This document shows, piece by piece, positions 11,378 through 19,478 of a stretch of DNA of 64,000 nucleotides. The notes beneath the pieces are model-generated. The model did no database searches and was not told where the DNA came from. It saw nothing but the letters and a program-made list of their open reading frames with translations. The first letter of the stretch is position 1, and each line of letters opens with the position of its first letter. The DNA comes from Sphingopyxis sp. UBA6723 (lineage in GTDB: Bacteria; Pseudomonadota; Alphaproteobacteria; Sphingomonadales; Sphingomonadaceae): NCBI RefSeq assembly GCF_002454115.1, contig NZ_DKIH01000013.1, forward strand, positions 650,575-714,574, read 5' to 3'. The position numbers and the translations under genes are program-made.

Positions 11378-11459
11378 CCGTTCGTGTCGAGCGAAGTCGA
11401 GACACCCATCGGCATCGTGCAAGGTCGAGAGGCATCTCGACTTCGCTCGATGCGAACGG
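11378..11459. repeat. Inverted-pair repeat, family A copy 2
   Basis: Same ends as at 10560-10638 with a few substitutions on the right (gatgcgaacgg). Together the two copies bracket the META-domain lipoprotein gene. Confidence 0.85.
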
Positions 11460-11522
11460 GAAGATAAGCCGTGATAGTAGCATGATGTTGGCGGGAGGCT
11501 GAACCGAAATGCCGTCCGCAGT

Positions 11523-12335
11523 TCAGCGCCGTCGCTGGTTCAGCACCTCATACGCCATCACCGCGGTCGCGACCGCGGCGTTCAGACTGTCGGCCTTGCC
11601 CAGCATCGGCATCTTCACCCGCACGTCGGCGGCTTCGGCATAGGCGGGCGGCATCCCCTGCGATTCATTGCCGGTCAGGATGAAGGTCGGCGCGGCATAG
11701 CGCACTGCCTGATAATCCTTGGTATCGTCGCCCAGCCACGTCGCCACCAGCTGCCCCGGCCCCTGCCGCAACCACGGCAGAAATTCGTCCCAGCGCGCCT
11801 GCACCAACGCCTGGGTAAAAATCGCCCCCATGCTCGCGCGCACCGCCTCGACCGCATAGGGATCGGTGCTCTCGTCGAGCAGGATCAGTCCGCCCGCACC
11901 GACCGCGTCACCGGTGCGCAGCATCGTGCCGAGATTGCCGGGATCGCGCAGCCGCTCGGCAACCAGCCAGATCGGCGCGGTTGTGCGGTCGAGGTCGGCG
12001 AGGGTCGTTTTGGGCTCCGCATAGATGCCGACGACGGTCTGGGCATTGTCCTTACCCGACAATTTGGAGAGGATCGCAGGCGTCGTGTCGATCACCTCGC
12101 CGCCCGCCGCGAGCGTGTCGGCGACGAGCGCCGCGGCGAGCGGGTGCGCGTCGCCCTCGGGTCCCAGGAACAGCCACAAGGGCAGCACCCCCGCCTCGCG
12201 CGCCTCGGTCGCGATCCGCAGCCCTTCGGCGAGGAACAGTTCCTCGGCGCGGCGATGGCGTTTCTCGCGCAACAACCGCATCCGCTTGATCAGCGGGTTG
12301 GAAAGGCTTTCTATCAGGCTGCGACGGCCGCTCAT
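11523..12335 (-). CDS. TrmH-family (SpoU) RNA 2'-O-methyltransferase
   Basis: 270 residues. An N-terminal substrate-binding part (LSNPLIKRMRLLREKRHR...FLAEGLRI) precedes the SPOUT catalytic domain with the three family motifs: RDPGNLGTMLRTGDAVG, ILTGNESQGMP and LNAAVATAVMAYE. It uses S-adenosylmethionine to methylate rRNA or tRNA ribose; the target base cannot be read from the sequence. Full length. It stands alone, separated from the HPr gene by a repeat. Confidence 0.92.
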   Translation of the reverse strand: MSGRRSLIESLSNPLIKRMRLLREKRHRRAEELFLAEGLRIATEAREAGVLPLWLFLGPEGDAHPLAAALVADTLAAGGEVIDTTPAILSKLSGKDNAQTVVGIYAEPKTTLADLDRTTAPIWLVAERLRDPGNLGTMLRTGDAVGAGGLILLDESTDPYAVEAVRASMGAIFTQALVQARWDEFLPWLRQGPGQLVATWLGDDTKDYQAVRYAAPTFILTGNESQGMPPAYAEAADVRVKMPMLGKADSLNAAVATAVMAYEVLNQRRR

Positions 12336-12345
12336 TTTTTCTCTT

Positions 12346-12456
12346 CCGTGCGCCCCTGCGAAGGCAGGGGCCCATCACCTATGCTCTCGTTTGCCCGCCA
12401 CGCCTGTTGGCCATCTCGACCTCGGGTGATGGGCCCCTGCCTTCGCAGGGGCACGG
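12346..12456. repeat. Inverted-pair repeat, family B copy 1
   Basis: Ends ccgtgcgcccctgcgaaggc and gccttcgcaggggcacgg form a long inverted repeat, with the inner pair cccatcacc / gggtgatggg. Other copies: 25199-25287, 48328-48432 (inside mtaB) and 61585-61688. Confidence 0.85.
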
Positions 12457-12482
12457 AGGGTGGGAGCGGACCGCGCTCCCGG

Positions 12483-12761
12483 TCAATCCTCGCCGAAGCT
12501 GTCCTTGACCAGCCCGACCAGTTTGAGCAGCGCAGCATCGGCGCCGTCGCCGCTGGTGTGGATCGTGATCGTGTCGCCCTTCGCGGCGCCGAGCATCATC
12601 AGCCCCATGATAGAGGTGCCGTTGACGCGCGATCCACCCTTTTCGACCTCGACCGAAACGGTTTCGGGCAGGCGGCTGACAAAGGTGACGAACTTGGCGC
12701 TGGCGCGCGCGTGCAGCCCGCGCTGGTTGGTGATCTCGACGGTTTCGGACACCGCGGTCAC
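12483..12761 (-). CDS. ptsH: HPr-family phosphocarrier protein
   Basis: Small cytoplasmic phosphocarrier of 92 residues. The phosphorylatable His17 lies in RGLHARASAKF, and the HPr-kinase site is Ser50 in NGTSIMGLMML. It starts at a GTG that overlaps the EIIA stop (GTGA), so the two are coupled. With EIIA(Man)-like protein, RapZ, HPr kinase and ChvG-ChvI it forms the alphaproteobacterial regulatory PTS cluster. No sugar permease or enzyme I is encoded here. Confidence 0.93.
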   Translation of the reverse strand: MTAVSETVEITNQRGLHARASAKFVTFVSRLPETVSVEVEKGGSRVNGTSIMGLMMLGAAKGDTITIHTSGDGADAALLKLVGLVKDSFGED

Positions 12762-13186
12762 GAACCAACCCCCAGCATTTCGGAGGCGACCGAGATATAT
12801 TTCTGCCCCGCTTCCTTGGCGGCGATCACCGCGGCGCGCAGTTCCATCGACTTGCGCGCGCTTTCCAGGCGGATCAGCATCGGCAGATTGACCCCCGCGA
12901 TCACTTCGGTGCGTCCCGATTCGAGCAGGCTGATCGCCAGGTTCGATGGGGTGCCGCCAAACAGGTCGGTCAGCAGCACGACGCCGCGCCCTTCGTCGAC
13001 TGCGCGAATCGCGTCGGCGATTTCCTTGCGGCGCATTTCCATATTGTCGTTGGGACCGATGCAGACGGTTGCGATCGCCCGCTGCGGCCCGACGACATGC
13101 TCCATCGCGCGCACCATTTCCTCGGCCAGACGGCCGTGGGTGACAAGGACCATTCCCAGCAATGGCAAGGCTTTATCGGTGGGCAT
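12758..13186 (-). CDS. PTS EIIA component, mannose-family type
   Basis: A 142-residue EIIA(Man)-fold protein. The active-site histidine is His17 in VLVTHGRLAEEM, and LLTDLFGGTPSN is the family's conserved loop. It accepts phosphate from HPr. With no IIB/IIC partner nearby, it is likely regulatory rather than transporting. It follows rapZ by 14 bases and overlaps the HPr gene. Confidence 0.92.
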   Translation of the reverse strand: MPTDKALPLLGMVLVTHGRLAEEMVRAMEHVVGPQRAIATVCIGPNDNMEMRRKEIADAIRAVDEGRGVVLLTDLFGGTPSNLAISLLESGRTEVIAGVNLPMLIRLESARKSMELRAAVIAAKEAGQKYISVASEMLGVGS

Positions 13187-13200
13187 GAACGGCGAGACCC

Positions 13201-14139
13201 TTATGTTTTTCCAGCCGCTGCGGAAGGCGCAGACGGGGGCTTGCCCTCAAGCCCATCTTGCGGGGCAGAGTCAAGGTTGCGGTGGGTCAGAGTTGGCTCA
13301 TATCCGGACGCGCGCAGCGTTTCGGTCATCCGGGCCGCGACATGTACCGAGCGATGGCGCCCGCCGGTACAGCCAAAAGCGATGGTGACATAGCTTTTGC
13401 CCTCGGCACGGTACCGCGGCAGCAAGGTCAGGATCAGCTTTTCGATCTGCGCCACGCTGTCTTCATAGGCGGGATCGGCCATCACATAGGCGGCCACATC
13501 GGCGTCGAGCCCGGTGCCGGGTTTCAATTTCGCGTCCCAATGCGGGTTCCGCAGATAGCGCATGTCGAACACCAGATCGGCGTTGCGCGGCAGCCCGCGC
13601 GCGAAACCGAAGCTCAATATATTGAGCACCGGTTCATCATGATCGCTGTCGCCGAAGCGCTGGCGGACTTCCTGTTGCAGGTCGTTGCTGCTGTAATTGG
13701 TGGTGTCAATGACATGTTCGGCCCAGCGGCGCAGCGGCTCCATCATCTCGCGTTCGCGCGCGATGCCGTCGGCGGCGGGGCGATCCTCGGCCATCGGGTG
13801 ACGGCGGCGGGTTTCGGAAAAGCGGCGTTCGAGCTCGGCCCCGGCGCAGTCCAGGAACAACGTCTGGACGTCGCGCCCGCCCACCTCGCGCAGCGCCTTG
13901 ATCCGCTGCACCAGCAGCGCTGGGCGGAACCCCCGGCTGCGGCTGTCGATGCCGACCGCCAGCGGCCGCCCCGCTTCGCCGCGCTTCACCGGCGCGTCGA
14001 TCAAGGTTTCGAGCAGCGCGAGCGGCAGATTGTCGACCACCTCCCACCCCAGATCCTCCAGCACCTTGAGCACCGTCGATTTGCCCGCGCCCGACAGACC
14101 CGTCACCAGCAACAGTCGCGAACCGGCCGCGTCCTTCAT
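13201..14139 (-). CDS. rapZ: RNase adapter / nucleotide-binding protein RapZ
   Basis: 312 residues with an N-terminal P-loop (GLSGAGKST, residues 14-22) and the RapZ/YvcJ C-terminal domain (VLNILSFGFARGLP, FGCTGGRHRSV). In E. coli RapZ guides RNase E to the small RNA GlmZ and so controls glucosamine-6-phosphate synthase; the alphaproteobacterial role is less clear. Its ATG overlaps the hprK stop (ATGA). The tail is a short Pro/Ser/Ala-rich stretch. Confidence 0.95.
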   Translation of the reverse strand: MKDAAGSRLLLVTGLSGAGKSTVLKVLEDLGWEVVDNLPLALLETLIDAPVKRGEAGRPLAVGIDSRSRGFRPALLVQRIKALREVGGRDVQTLFLDCAGAELERRFSETRRRHPMAEDRPAADGIAREREMMEPLRRWAEHVIDTTNYSSNDLQQEVRQRFGDSDHDEPVLNILSFGFARGLPRNADLVFDMRYLRNPHWDAKLKPGTGLDADVAAYVMADPAYEDSVAQIEKLILTLLPRYRAEGKSYVTIAFGCTGGRHRSVHVAARMTETLRASGYEPTLTHRNLDSAPQDGLEGKPPSAPSAAAGKT

Positions 14140-14582
14140 CCCCCGCTCGCTTGCCGGTCGAGCGCAAGCAGGATTTTGATCGGGGCCGAAGCCTCGAACG
14201 CCGACAGGGTCAGCGACGGCAGCTCATGGCCCGCGACCACTTCAATCGGGTGGACGGGCGGCATACGTTCGTAGCGATCGGCGAGGCGCACCGCGAGCGC
14301 CAGCGGCACTGGCCCGGTCCACGGCTGCTCGTCGATGCCCAGCCCACGCACTTCCAGCTTGCCCGCCAGTTCCTCGGGCGGGTGACACCACAGACGCCCG
14401 CGCTCGAACCAGATGTCGCAGCGATCGTCGGCAACCAGCCGCGCGCCGCGATCGATCAGGCGCAGCGCAAGGTCCGACTTGCCATGCCCCGACAGGCCGA
14501 GCAGCAAAATGCCGCGGCTGCCCGCGGCGACACAGCTCGCGTGGATATTGACGATATCGGGTCGGGTCCGGCGGGGCAGCAT
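14136..14582 (-). CDS. hprK: HPr kinase/phosphorylase, short alphaproteobacterial form
   Basis: 148 residues covering only the C-terminal kinase domain of HprK; the N-terminal domain of Firmicutes enzymes is absent, as is normal in alphaproteobacteria. The P-loop GLSGHGKS (residues 29-36) and the following LVADDRCDIW strand are clear. It would phosphorylate HPr on Ser50. The ATG at 14582 is preferred over an in-frame TTG at 14618, which would add 12 residues. It overlaps rapZ and lies about 80 bases after chvG. Confidence 0.92.
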   Translation of the reverse strand: MLPRRTRPDIVNIHASCVAAGSRGILLLGLSGHGKSDLALRLIDRGARLVADDRCDIWFERGRLWCHPPEELAGKLEVRGLGIDEQPWTGPVPLALAVRLADRYERMPPVHPIEVVAGHELPSLTLSAFEASAPIKILLALDRQASGG

Positions 14583-14661
14583 CGCCCACGGCTTACCGGT
14601 GACGAAGCGGCGCCGCAAGGCGGCAAACGGTTTGTCGCCCCTGCCTCTGCAGACGCGATGG

Positions 14662-16266
14662 CTAGGCTGCGCCGGTTGCGCCTTCGCCGGCGGGCAGCGT
14701 AATCAGCAGGCTGCCGCCCGGCTTGCCATCGTCGCGGTCCTTGGCGTTGATCGTGCCGCTATGCCCTTCAATGATCGTCCGCGCGATCGCCAGGCCAAGA
14801 CCGCTGTGGCGGCCAAAGGCCTCGCCCGCCGGACGTTCGCTGTGAAAACGGCGGAAAATCGCCTCGCGTTGCGCCGGATCGATGCCGGGGCCGTCGTCGT
14901 CAACCCGGATATGCACTTCGTCGCCCAGCCGCGTCGCGGCGATGCAGACCAGCCCTGTTGGTGGCGAGAAACTGATCGCATTGTCGATGACATTGTCGAT
15001 CGCCCGCTCCAGCCGGTGGCCATCGCCCATTACCAAGGTTGTCCCTTTGCGCGGACGGGCAAAGGCGAGGCGCGGATGCGGGGCGTCGGCATCGATGCGC
15101 GCGGTGCGCGCGGCGAGCATCGATTCGATCATCATGCCGACGTCGATCGGCTCGAACAAGGTGCGCGACAGCTGGGCATCGACGCGGCTCGCTTCGCTGA
15201 TGTCGTTGACCAGCCGATCGAGCCGTCGGACATCTTCGTCGGCGATCGCGAGCAGCTGCGCGCGTTGTTCGTCATTCTTGACGCGGCCAAGCCCCTCGAT
15301 TGCCGAACGCACCGACGCGATCGGGTTTTTCAGCTCGTGCGTCACATCGGCGGCAAAATGTTCGCCCGCGTCGATGCGCTGACGCAGCGCCTGCGTCATG
15401 TCGGACAGTGCCCGCGCCAGCGTGCCAATTTCGTCGCGGCGGCTCGGCAGACGCGGCACGACCACTTCGCGCGCGCGGCCAAGGCGAACGCGAACCGCGG
15501 CCCGTGCCAGTCGCCGTAGCGGGCGAACAATGGTGCGCGCCAGAAACAGCGACAGCAACACCGACGTAAGCAGGACCATCGCAACGACGATCGCGAGGCG
15601 GAGGCGCTCGGCGCGGACGGTGCGGGTAATGTCGCGCGCGTTCAGCGTCATGAGCACCGTCTGCGGCGATTCCAGATCGACGACGCTCGCAGCGCTCAGC
15701 AGCGGGGTGCGTTCGGGGGCGTAGCGGAAGCGGCTCGCCGTGGAACCGCCGCGCTGCGCCTCGATCACCTCGGGCCAGGCCGCGGCGGTATCGACCACCG
15801 GTTCCTGAAAATCGGGGTAGGAGGGGGCGCCGACGATCCAGTCGATGCCGCGATCCATCGCGCGCGCGGCATCGCGCTGCCATACCTGCAAATTGGGGTC
15901 ACGCAAGGTGTAGGTCGCGGGTCCGGTCTCGAAACTGTCGGAAATTCGCCGCCCAACGGCGTCGTAAAAGCGCAGCCGCGATTCGGTCGCCGCGGCAAAT
16001 TCGCTGATCAGCGTGGCGCGCTGGTCGGGGCGGGCCGCCTCCAGCGCGCGGTCGAGCATCGCGAGCTGATCCTTCATCACCTCGATCCGCGTATCGACCA
16101 GTCGGCTGCGATAGGTGTCGAGATAATAGAACCCGCCCGCGAGCAGCGCGACCGCCAGAATGTTGACCGCCAGAATCCGCGTCGTCAGCGACCAGCGCGC
16201 CGACCAGACGAGCGGCGATTCCTCCTGCTCGGCAAGGCTGGCGTCGGGGCTGAGCGCCTCAGACAT
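14662..16266 (-). CDS. chvG: Sensor histidine kinase ChvG
   Basis: 534 residues: a cytoplasmic N-terminus, membrane helix (about 31-48), periplasmic stimulus-sensing domain (about 50-222), second helix (about 223-243), HAMP, HisKA domain with His310 in FAADVTHELKNP, and HATPase domain with DNVIDNAISFS and DDGPGID. The ChvG/ExoS family senses acid or envelope cues and phosphorylates ChvI. The ATG at 16266 overlaps the end of chvI by eight bases; reading further upstream in frame runs inside chvI. Confidence 0.94.
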   Translation of the reverse strand: MSEALSPDASLAEQEESPLVWSARWSLTTRILAVNILAVALLAGGFYYLDTYRSRLVDTRIEVMKDQLAMLDRALEAARPDQRATLISEFAAATESRLRFYDAVGRRISDSFETGPATYTLRDPNLQVWQRDAARAMDRGIDWIVGAPSYPDFQEPVVDTAAAWPEVIEAQRGGSTASRFRYAPERTPLLSAASVVDLESPQTVLMTLNARDITRTVRAERLRLAIVVAMVLLTSVLLSLFLARTIVRPLRRLARAAVRVRLGRAREVVVPRLPSRRDEIGTLARALSDMTQALRQRIDAGEHFAADVTHELKNPIASVRSAIEGLGRVKNDEQRAQLLAIADEDVRRLDRLVNDISEASRVDAQLSRTLFEPIDVGMMIESMLAARTARIDADAPHPRLAFARPRKGTTLVMGDGHRLERAIDNVIDNAISFSPPTGLVCIAATRLGDEVHIRVDDDGPGIDPAQREAIFRRFHSERPAGEAFGRHSGLGLAIARTIIEGHSGTINAKDRDDGKPGGSLLITLPAGEGATGAA

Positions 16267-16969
16267 CGTCGGCAAAGCGGTAACCCGCACCATAGAGGGT
16301 CGCGATCGCGTCGAATTCGGGATCGACCTCGCGGAACTTGCGGCGCAGGCGCTTGATGTGGCTGTCGATCGTGCGGTCGTCGATATAGACATCGTCCTGA
16401 TAGGCGGCGTCCATCAACTGGTTGCGGCTGCGCACGATGCCGGGGCGCGCGGCCAGCGTTTCCAGGATCAGGAACTCGGTGACGGTCAACGTCACATCCT
16501 TGCCGTCCCACGCGACCTTGTGGCGCGCCGGATCCATGCTCAGCCGCCCGCGGGTGATCGGCTCAGCCACCGGCTCGTCGTCGGCGGCGAGGGCATTCTG
16601 GTTCAGCTCGACACGGCGCAGGATGGCGCGGATGCGCGCGATCACCAGCCGCTGCGAGAAGGGTTTGGCGATGTAATCGTCGGCGCCCATCGCGAGCCCC
16701 AGCGCCTCGTCGATCTCGTCGTCCTTGCTGGTCAGGAAGATGACCGGCAGCTGGCTTTTCTCGCGCAGGCGGCGCAGCAGTTCCAGCCCGTCCATGCGCG
16801 GCATCTTGATGTCGAAGACGGCGAGGTCGGGCGGATTGTCGATCAGCGGCTTGAGCGCCGCCTCGCCGTCCGAATAGACACGCGTGACGAACCCCTCGGC
16901 CTGGAGCGCGATGGAGAGCGATTGCAGGATGTTGCGGTCGTCGTCGACCAGCGCGATGGTTGCCGTCAT
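16259..16969 (-). CDS. chvI: Response regulator ChvI
   Basis: An OmpR-family regulator of 236 residues. The receiver domain has the acidic pocket DDD (9-11), phospho-acceptor Asp53 in VFDIKMPRMDG, and the Lys of AKPF. The C-terminal winged helix ends in LYGAGYRFADDV. First gene of the cluster chvI-chvG-hprK-rapZ-EIIA-HPr and divergent from pckA, an arrangement conserved in alphaproteobacteria, where ChvI often influences pckA. Confidence 0.95.
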   Translation of the reverse strand: MTATIALVDDDRNILQSLSIALQAEGFVTRVYSDGEAALKPLIDNPPDLAVFDIKMPRMDGLELLRRLREKSQLPVIFLTSKDDEIDEALGLAMGADDYIAKPFSQRLVIARIRAILRRVELNQNALAADDEPVAEPITRGRLSMDPARHKVAWDGKDVTLTVTEFLILETLAARPGIVRSRNQLMDAAYQDDVYIDDRTIDSHIKRLRRKFREVDPEFDAIATLYGAGYRFADDV

Positions 16970-17326
16970 GCTCTTTCCGTTGGGCTGGGCCGGCGGCTGG
17001 GTTAGCCGATCCATGGTGCCGCGACAACAGCGCGCAGATTGCAGCGCGAGCCATAAATAGGGACAGTCCACATTGAATTTGAATGGCGCTTCGGCCTAAA
17101 GTTTCGAGCGCGAATAGACGGGAACTGTCCCTATTTGTGGCGCCCTGCGCTGATCATGGGCGCGCTGGAATCTTTTGACCTCCCCCTTCATCCTCGCTAA
17201 CGCGACCCTTGATTTACGGAATCGGCGTCACGTCGGCACCCATGGTAATGCGGGCCTGCCCTTTTGTGCGGCATCTCCTGCATACCTATGCAATCGGGAC
17301 CGACGGACATGGGAAAGGCTTGAACG
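16970..17326. other. chvI-pckA divergent intergenic region
   Basis: 357 bases with no convincing gene. The middle is the palindromic repeat at 17051-17140. The remaining flanks must carry the two divergent promoters, but I see no strong -35/-10 pair or obvious ChvI site. Confidence 0.6.
17051..17140. repeat. REP-like inverted repeat
   Basis: The arms ccataaatagggacagtcc and ggaactgtccctatttgtgg are inverted around a core with a second short inverted pair. This gggacagt...actgtccc type is often found beside REP-associated tyrosine transposase (RAYT) genes in proteobacteria; no such gene is in the window. Single copy here. Confidence 0.65.
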
Positions 17327-18928
17327 ATGACACAGGTGGCGATCGGCAATCAGACCGTCGAAACGCAGGCGGAGGTCGCCGAAAACTGGGGCACCTCGGC
17401 GCTGATCGAGGATGCGATCCGGAACGGCGAAGGCCTGCTGGCCAAGGACGGCCCCCTGGTTGTTGAAACCGGCAAGCACACCGGCCGCAGTGCCAAGGAC
17501 AAGTTCATCGTTCAGGATGCCGAGACGGCGGACACCATCTGGTGGGGCAAAACCAACGTCCCGATGACCCCCGATCATTTCGCGGCGCTGAAGGCCGATT
17601 TCTTCGCGCACCTCGCAGAGCGCCCACGCCTGTATCGCCAGCAGCTGTTCGGTGGCTCGCAGCCGGAACACCGCGTCGGCGTGCAGGTGATCACCGAATT
17701 CGCCTGGCACAGCCAGTTCATCCGCACGCTTTTGGTGCGCCCGACCGCTGACGAGCTGGCAGCGTTCGCGGCCGAATATACCATTATCGATCTGCCGAGC
17801 TTCCGCGCCGACCCGGCGAAGCATGGCTCGCGCACCGAAACGGTCATCGCGGTCAATTTCACCGAAAAACTGATCCTGATCGGCGGCACGCAGTACGCCG
17901 GCGAAATGAAGAAATCGGTGTTCGGCATCCTCAACTATCTGCTCCCGGTGAAGGGCGTGATGCCGATGCACTGCTCGGCGAATATGGGGCCGAATGGCGA
18001 TACCGCGGTCTTCTTCGGCCTCAGTGGCACCGGCAAGACGACCTTGTCGGCGGATGCGTCGCGGACGCTGATCGGCGATGACGAACATGGCTGGTCGGAC
18101 ACCGCGGTGTTCAATTTCGAGGGCGGCTGCTACGCCAAGATGATCCGCCTCTCGCCGGAGGCCGAGCCCGAGATTTTCGCGACCACCAAGCGTTTCGGCA
18201 CCGTGCTCGAAAATGTCGTCATGGACCCGGTGACGCGCGAACTCGATTTCGACGACGCCAGCCTCGCCGAAAACAGCCGCGGTTCGTACCCGCTCGATTT
18301 CATTCCGAACACGTCGGAACAGAATATGGGTCCGGTGCCGCAGAACATCATCATGCTCACCGCCGATGCTTATGGCGTGCTGCCCCCGATCGCCAAGCTG
18401 ACCCCCGATCAGGCGATGTATCACTTCCTGTCGGGCTACACCGCACGCGTCGCGGGGACGGAAATCGGCGTCACCGAGCCCGAAGCGACCTTCTCGACCT
18501 GCTTCGGCGCGCCCTTCATGCCGCGCCATCCGTCGGTCTATGGCAATCTCCTCAAAGAGCGCATCGCCAAGGGCGGCGTCCAGTGCTGGCTGGTCAACAC
18601 CGGCTGGACCGGCGGCATGGCGACGATGGACGGCATCAAGCGCATGCCGATCAAGGCGACGCGCGCCTTGCTCAACGCTGCGCTCGACGGCAGCCTCAAC
18701 GACGCCGAATTCCGCAAGGATCCGAACTTCGGCTTCATGGTTCCGGTCGCGGTTCCGGGCGTCGACAGCGCGCTGCTCGACCCGCGCGAAGCGTGGTCCG
18801 ACAAAGCCGCCTATGACCGCACCGCGCAAACGCTCGTCGGCCAATTCATCGACAATTTCGCGCAATTTGCGGACCATGTCGACGAAGGCGTCCGCCAGGC
18901 GGCACCGCAGGCCGCCGTCGCAGCGTAA
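17327..18928 (+). CDS. pckA: Phosphoenolpyruvate carboxykinase (ATP)
   Basis: 533 residues, full length. Converts oxaloacetate plus ATP to phosphoenolpyruvate and CO2, the first committed gluconeogenic step. Visible motifs are the P-loop GLSGTGKTTLS, the metal/nucleotide region DDEHGW, and NFEGGCYAK. The end contains the adenine-binding stretch seen in ATP-type enzymes. It is divergent from chvI and may be controlled by it. Confidence 0.97.
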   Translation: MTQVAIGNQTVETQAEVAENWGTSALIEDAIRNGEGLLAKDGPLVVETGKHTGRSAKDKFIVQDAETADTIWWGKTNVPMTPDHFAALKADFFAHLAERPRLYRQQLFGGSQPEHRVGVQVITEFAWHSQFIRTLLVRPTADELAAFAAEYTIIDLPSFRADPAKHGSRTETVIAVNFTEKLILIGGTQYAGEMKKSVFGILNYLLPVKGVMPMHCSANMGPNGDTAVFFGLSGTGKTTLSADASRTLIGDDEHGWSDTAVFNFEGGCYAKMIRLSPEAEPEIFATTKRFGTVLENVVMDPVTRELDFDDASLAENSRGSYPLDFIPNTSEQNMGPVPQNIIMLTADAYGVLPPIAKLTPDQAMYHFLSGYTARVAGTEIGVTEPEATFSTCFGAPFMPRHPSVYGNLLKERIAKGGVQCWLVNTGWTGGMATMDGIKRMPIKATRALLNAALDGSLNDAEFRKDPNFGFMVPVAVPGVDSALLDPREAWSDKAAYDRTAQTLVGQFIDNFAQFADHVDEGVRQAAPQAAVAA

Positions 18929-18976
18929 CTCGCCCGGATAACTTCCGGGTGCTCCATCACCCGGAAGGACCGGACA

Positions 18977-19423
18977 ATGACCACCGATCATAAACCGCGC
19001 CTGTTTGCGCGCGACACCGACATCCGCGCGCTCGGCGAAGGGTTGCTTGCCTGCACCCTGCCGCGCGAGGCGTGGACGCACGAGGCGCATCTGGGCGCCT
19101 GCCTGTGTCTGCTCGCCGAGCGCCCCGACATCGATGTCGATGCCGAGATTGGCACCATCATCCGCCGTTTCAATGAAAGCGTCGGCGGCGTGAACGATGA
19201 CACCCAAGGCTATCATGACAGCATCACGCGTGCCTATGTCGCGGGGGTGCGATGGTTCCTGTCAGATACGGACGAGACCGGGCTGACGGCGCGCGTCAAC
19301 GCCATGCTGTTGTCCGATGTCGGCCGTCGCGACTGGCCGCTGCGCTTCTACAGCCGCGATCTGTTGTTTTCGGTGAAGGCGCGGCGGGGCTTTGTCGAAC
19401 CGGATCTGGCGCCATTCCCCTAA
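18977..19423 (+). CDS. Conserved hypothetical protein
   Basis: 148 residues, soluble, no signal peptide. Motif-like stretches WTHEAHLGA, GYHDSITRAYV and WPLRFYSRDLLFS look conserved and rich in charged/aromatic residues, but I do not recognise a function. It begins 49 bases after pckA and could be co-transcribed with it. The reading frame is well delimited and its codon use matches its neighbours. Confidence 0.75.
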   Translation: MTTDHKPRLFARDTDIRALGEGLLACTLPREAWTHEAHLGACLCLLAERPDIDVDAEIGTIIRRFNESVGGVNDDTQGYHDSITRAYVAGVRWFLSDTDETGLTARVNAMLLSDVGRRDWPLRFYSRDLLFSVKARRGFVEPDLAPFP

Positions 19424-19424
19424 A

Positions 19425-19466
19425 TCGTCATGGCGACCCCGGTGTTCGCCGGGGTCGCCATGACGA
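19425..19466. repeat. Perfect palindromic hairpin between convergent genes
   Basis: tcgtcatggcgaccccgg and ccggggtcgccatgacga are inverted around a short loop, giving an 18-bp stem. It lies between the ends of the converging 18977 and DUF885 genes and may terminate both, although there is no T-tract. It resembles repeat family C (30241, 35572, 54245). Confidence 0.7.
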
Positions 19467-19478
19467 GGCGGAAGGCGA

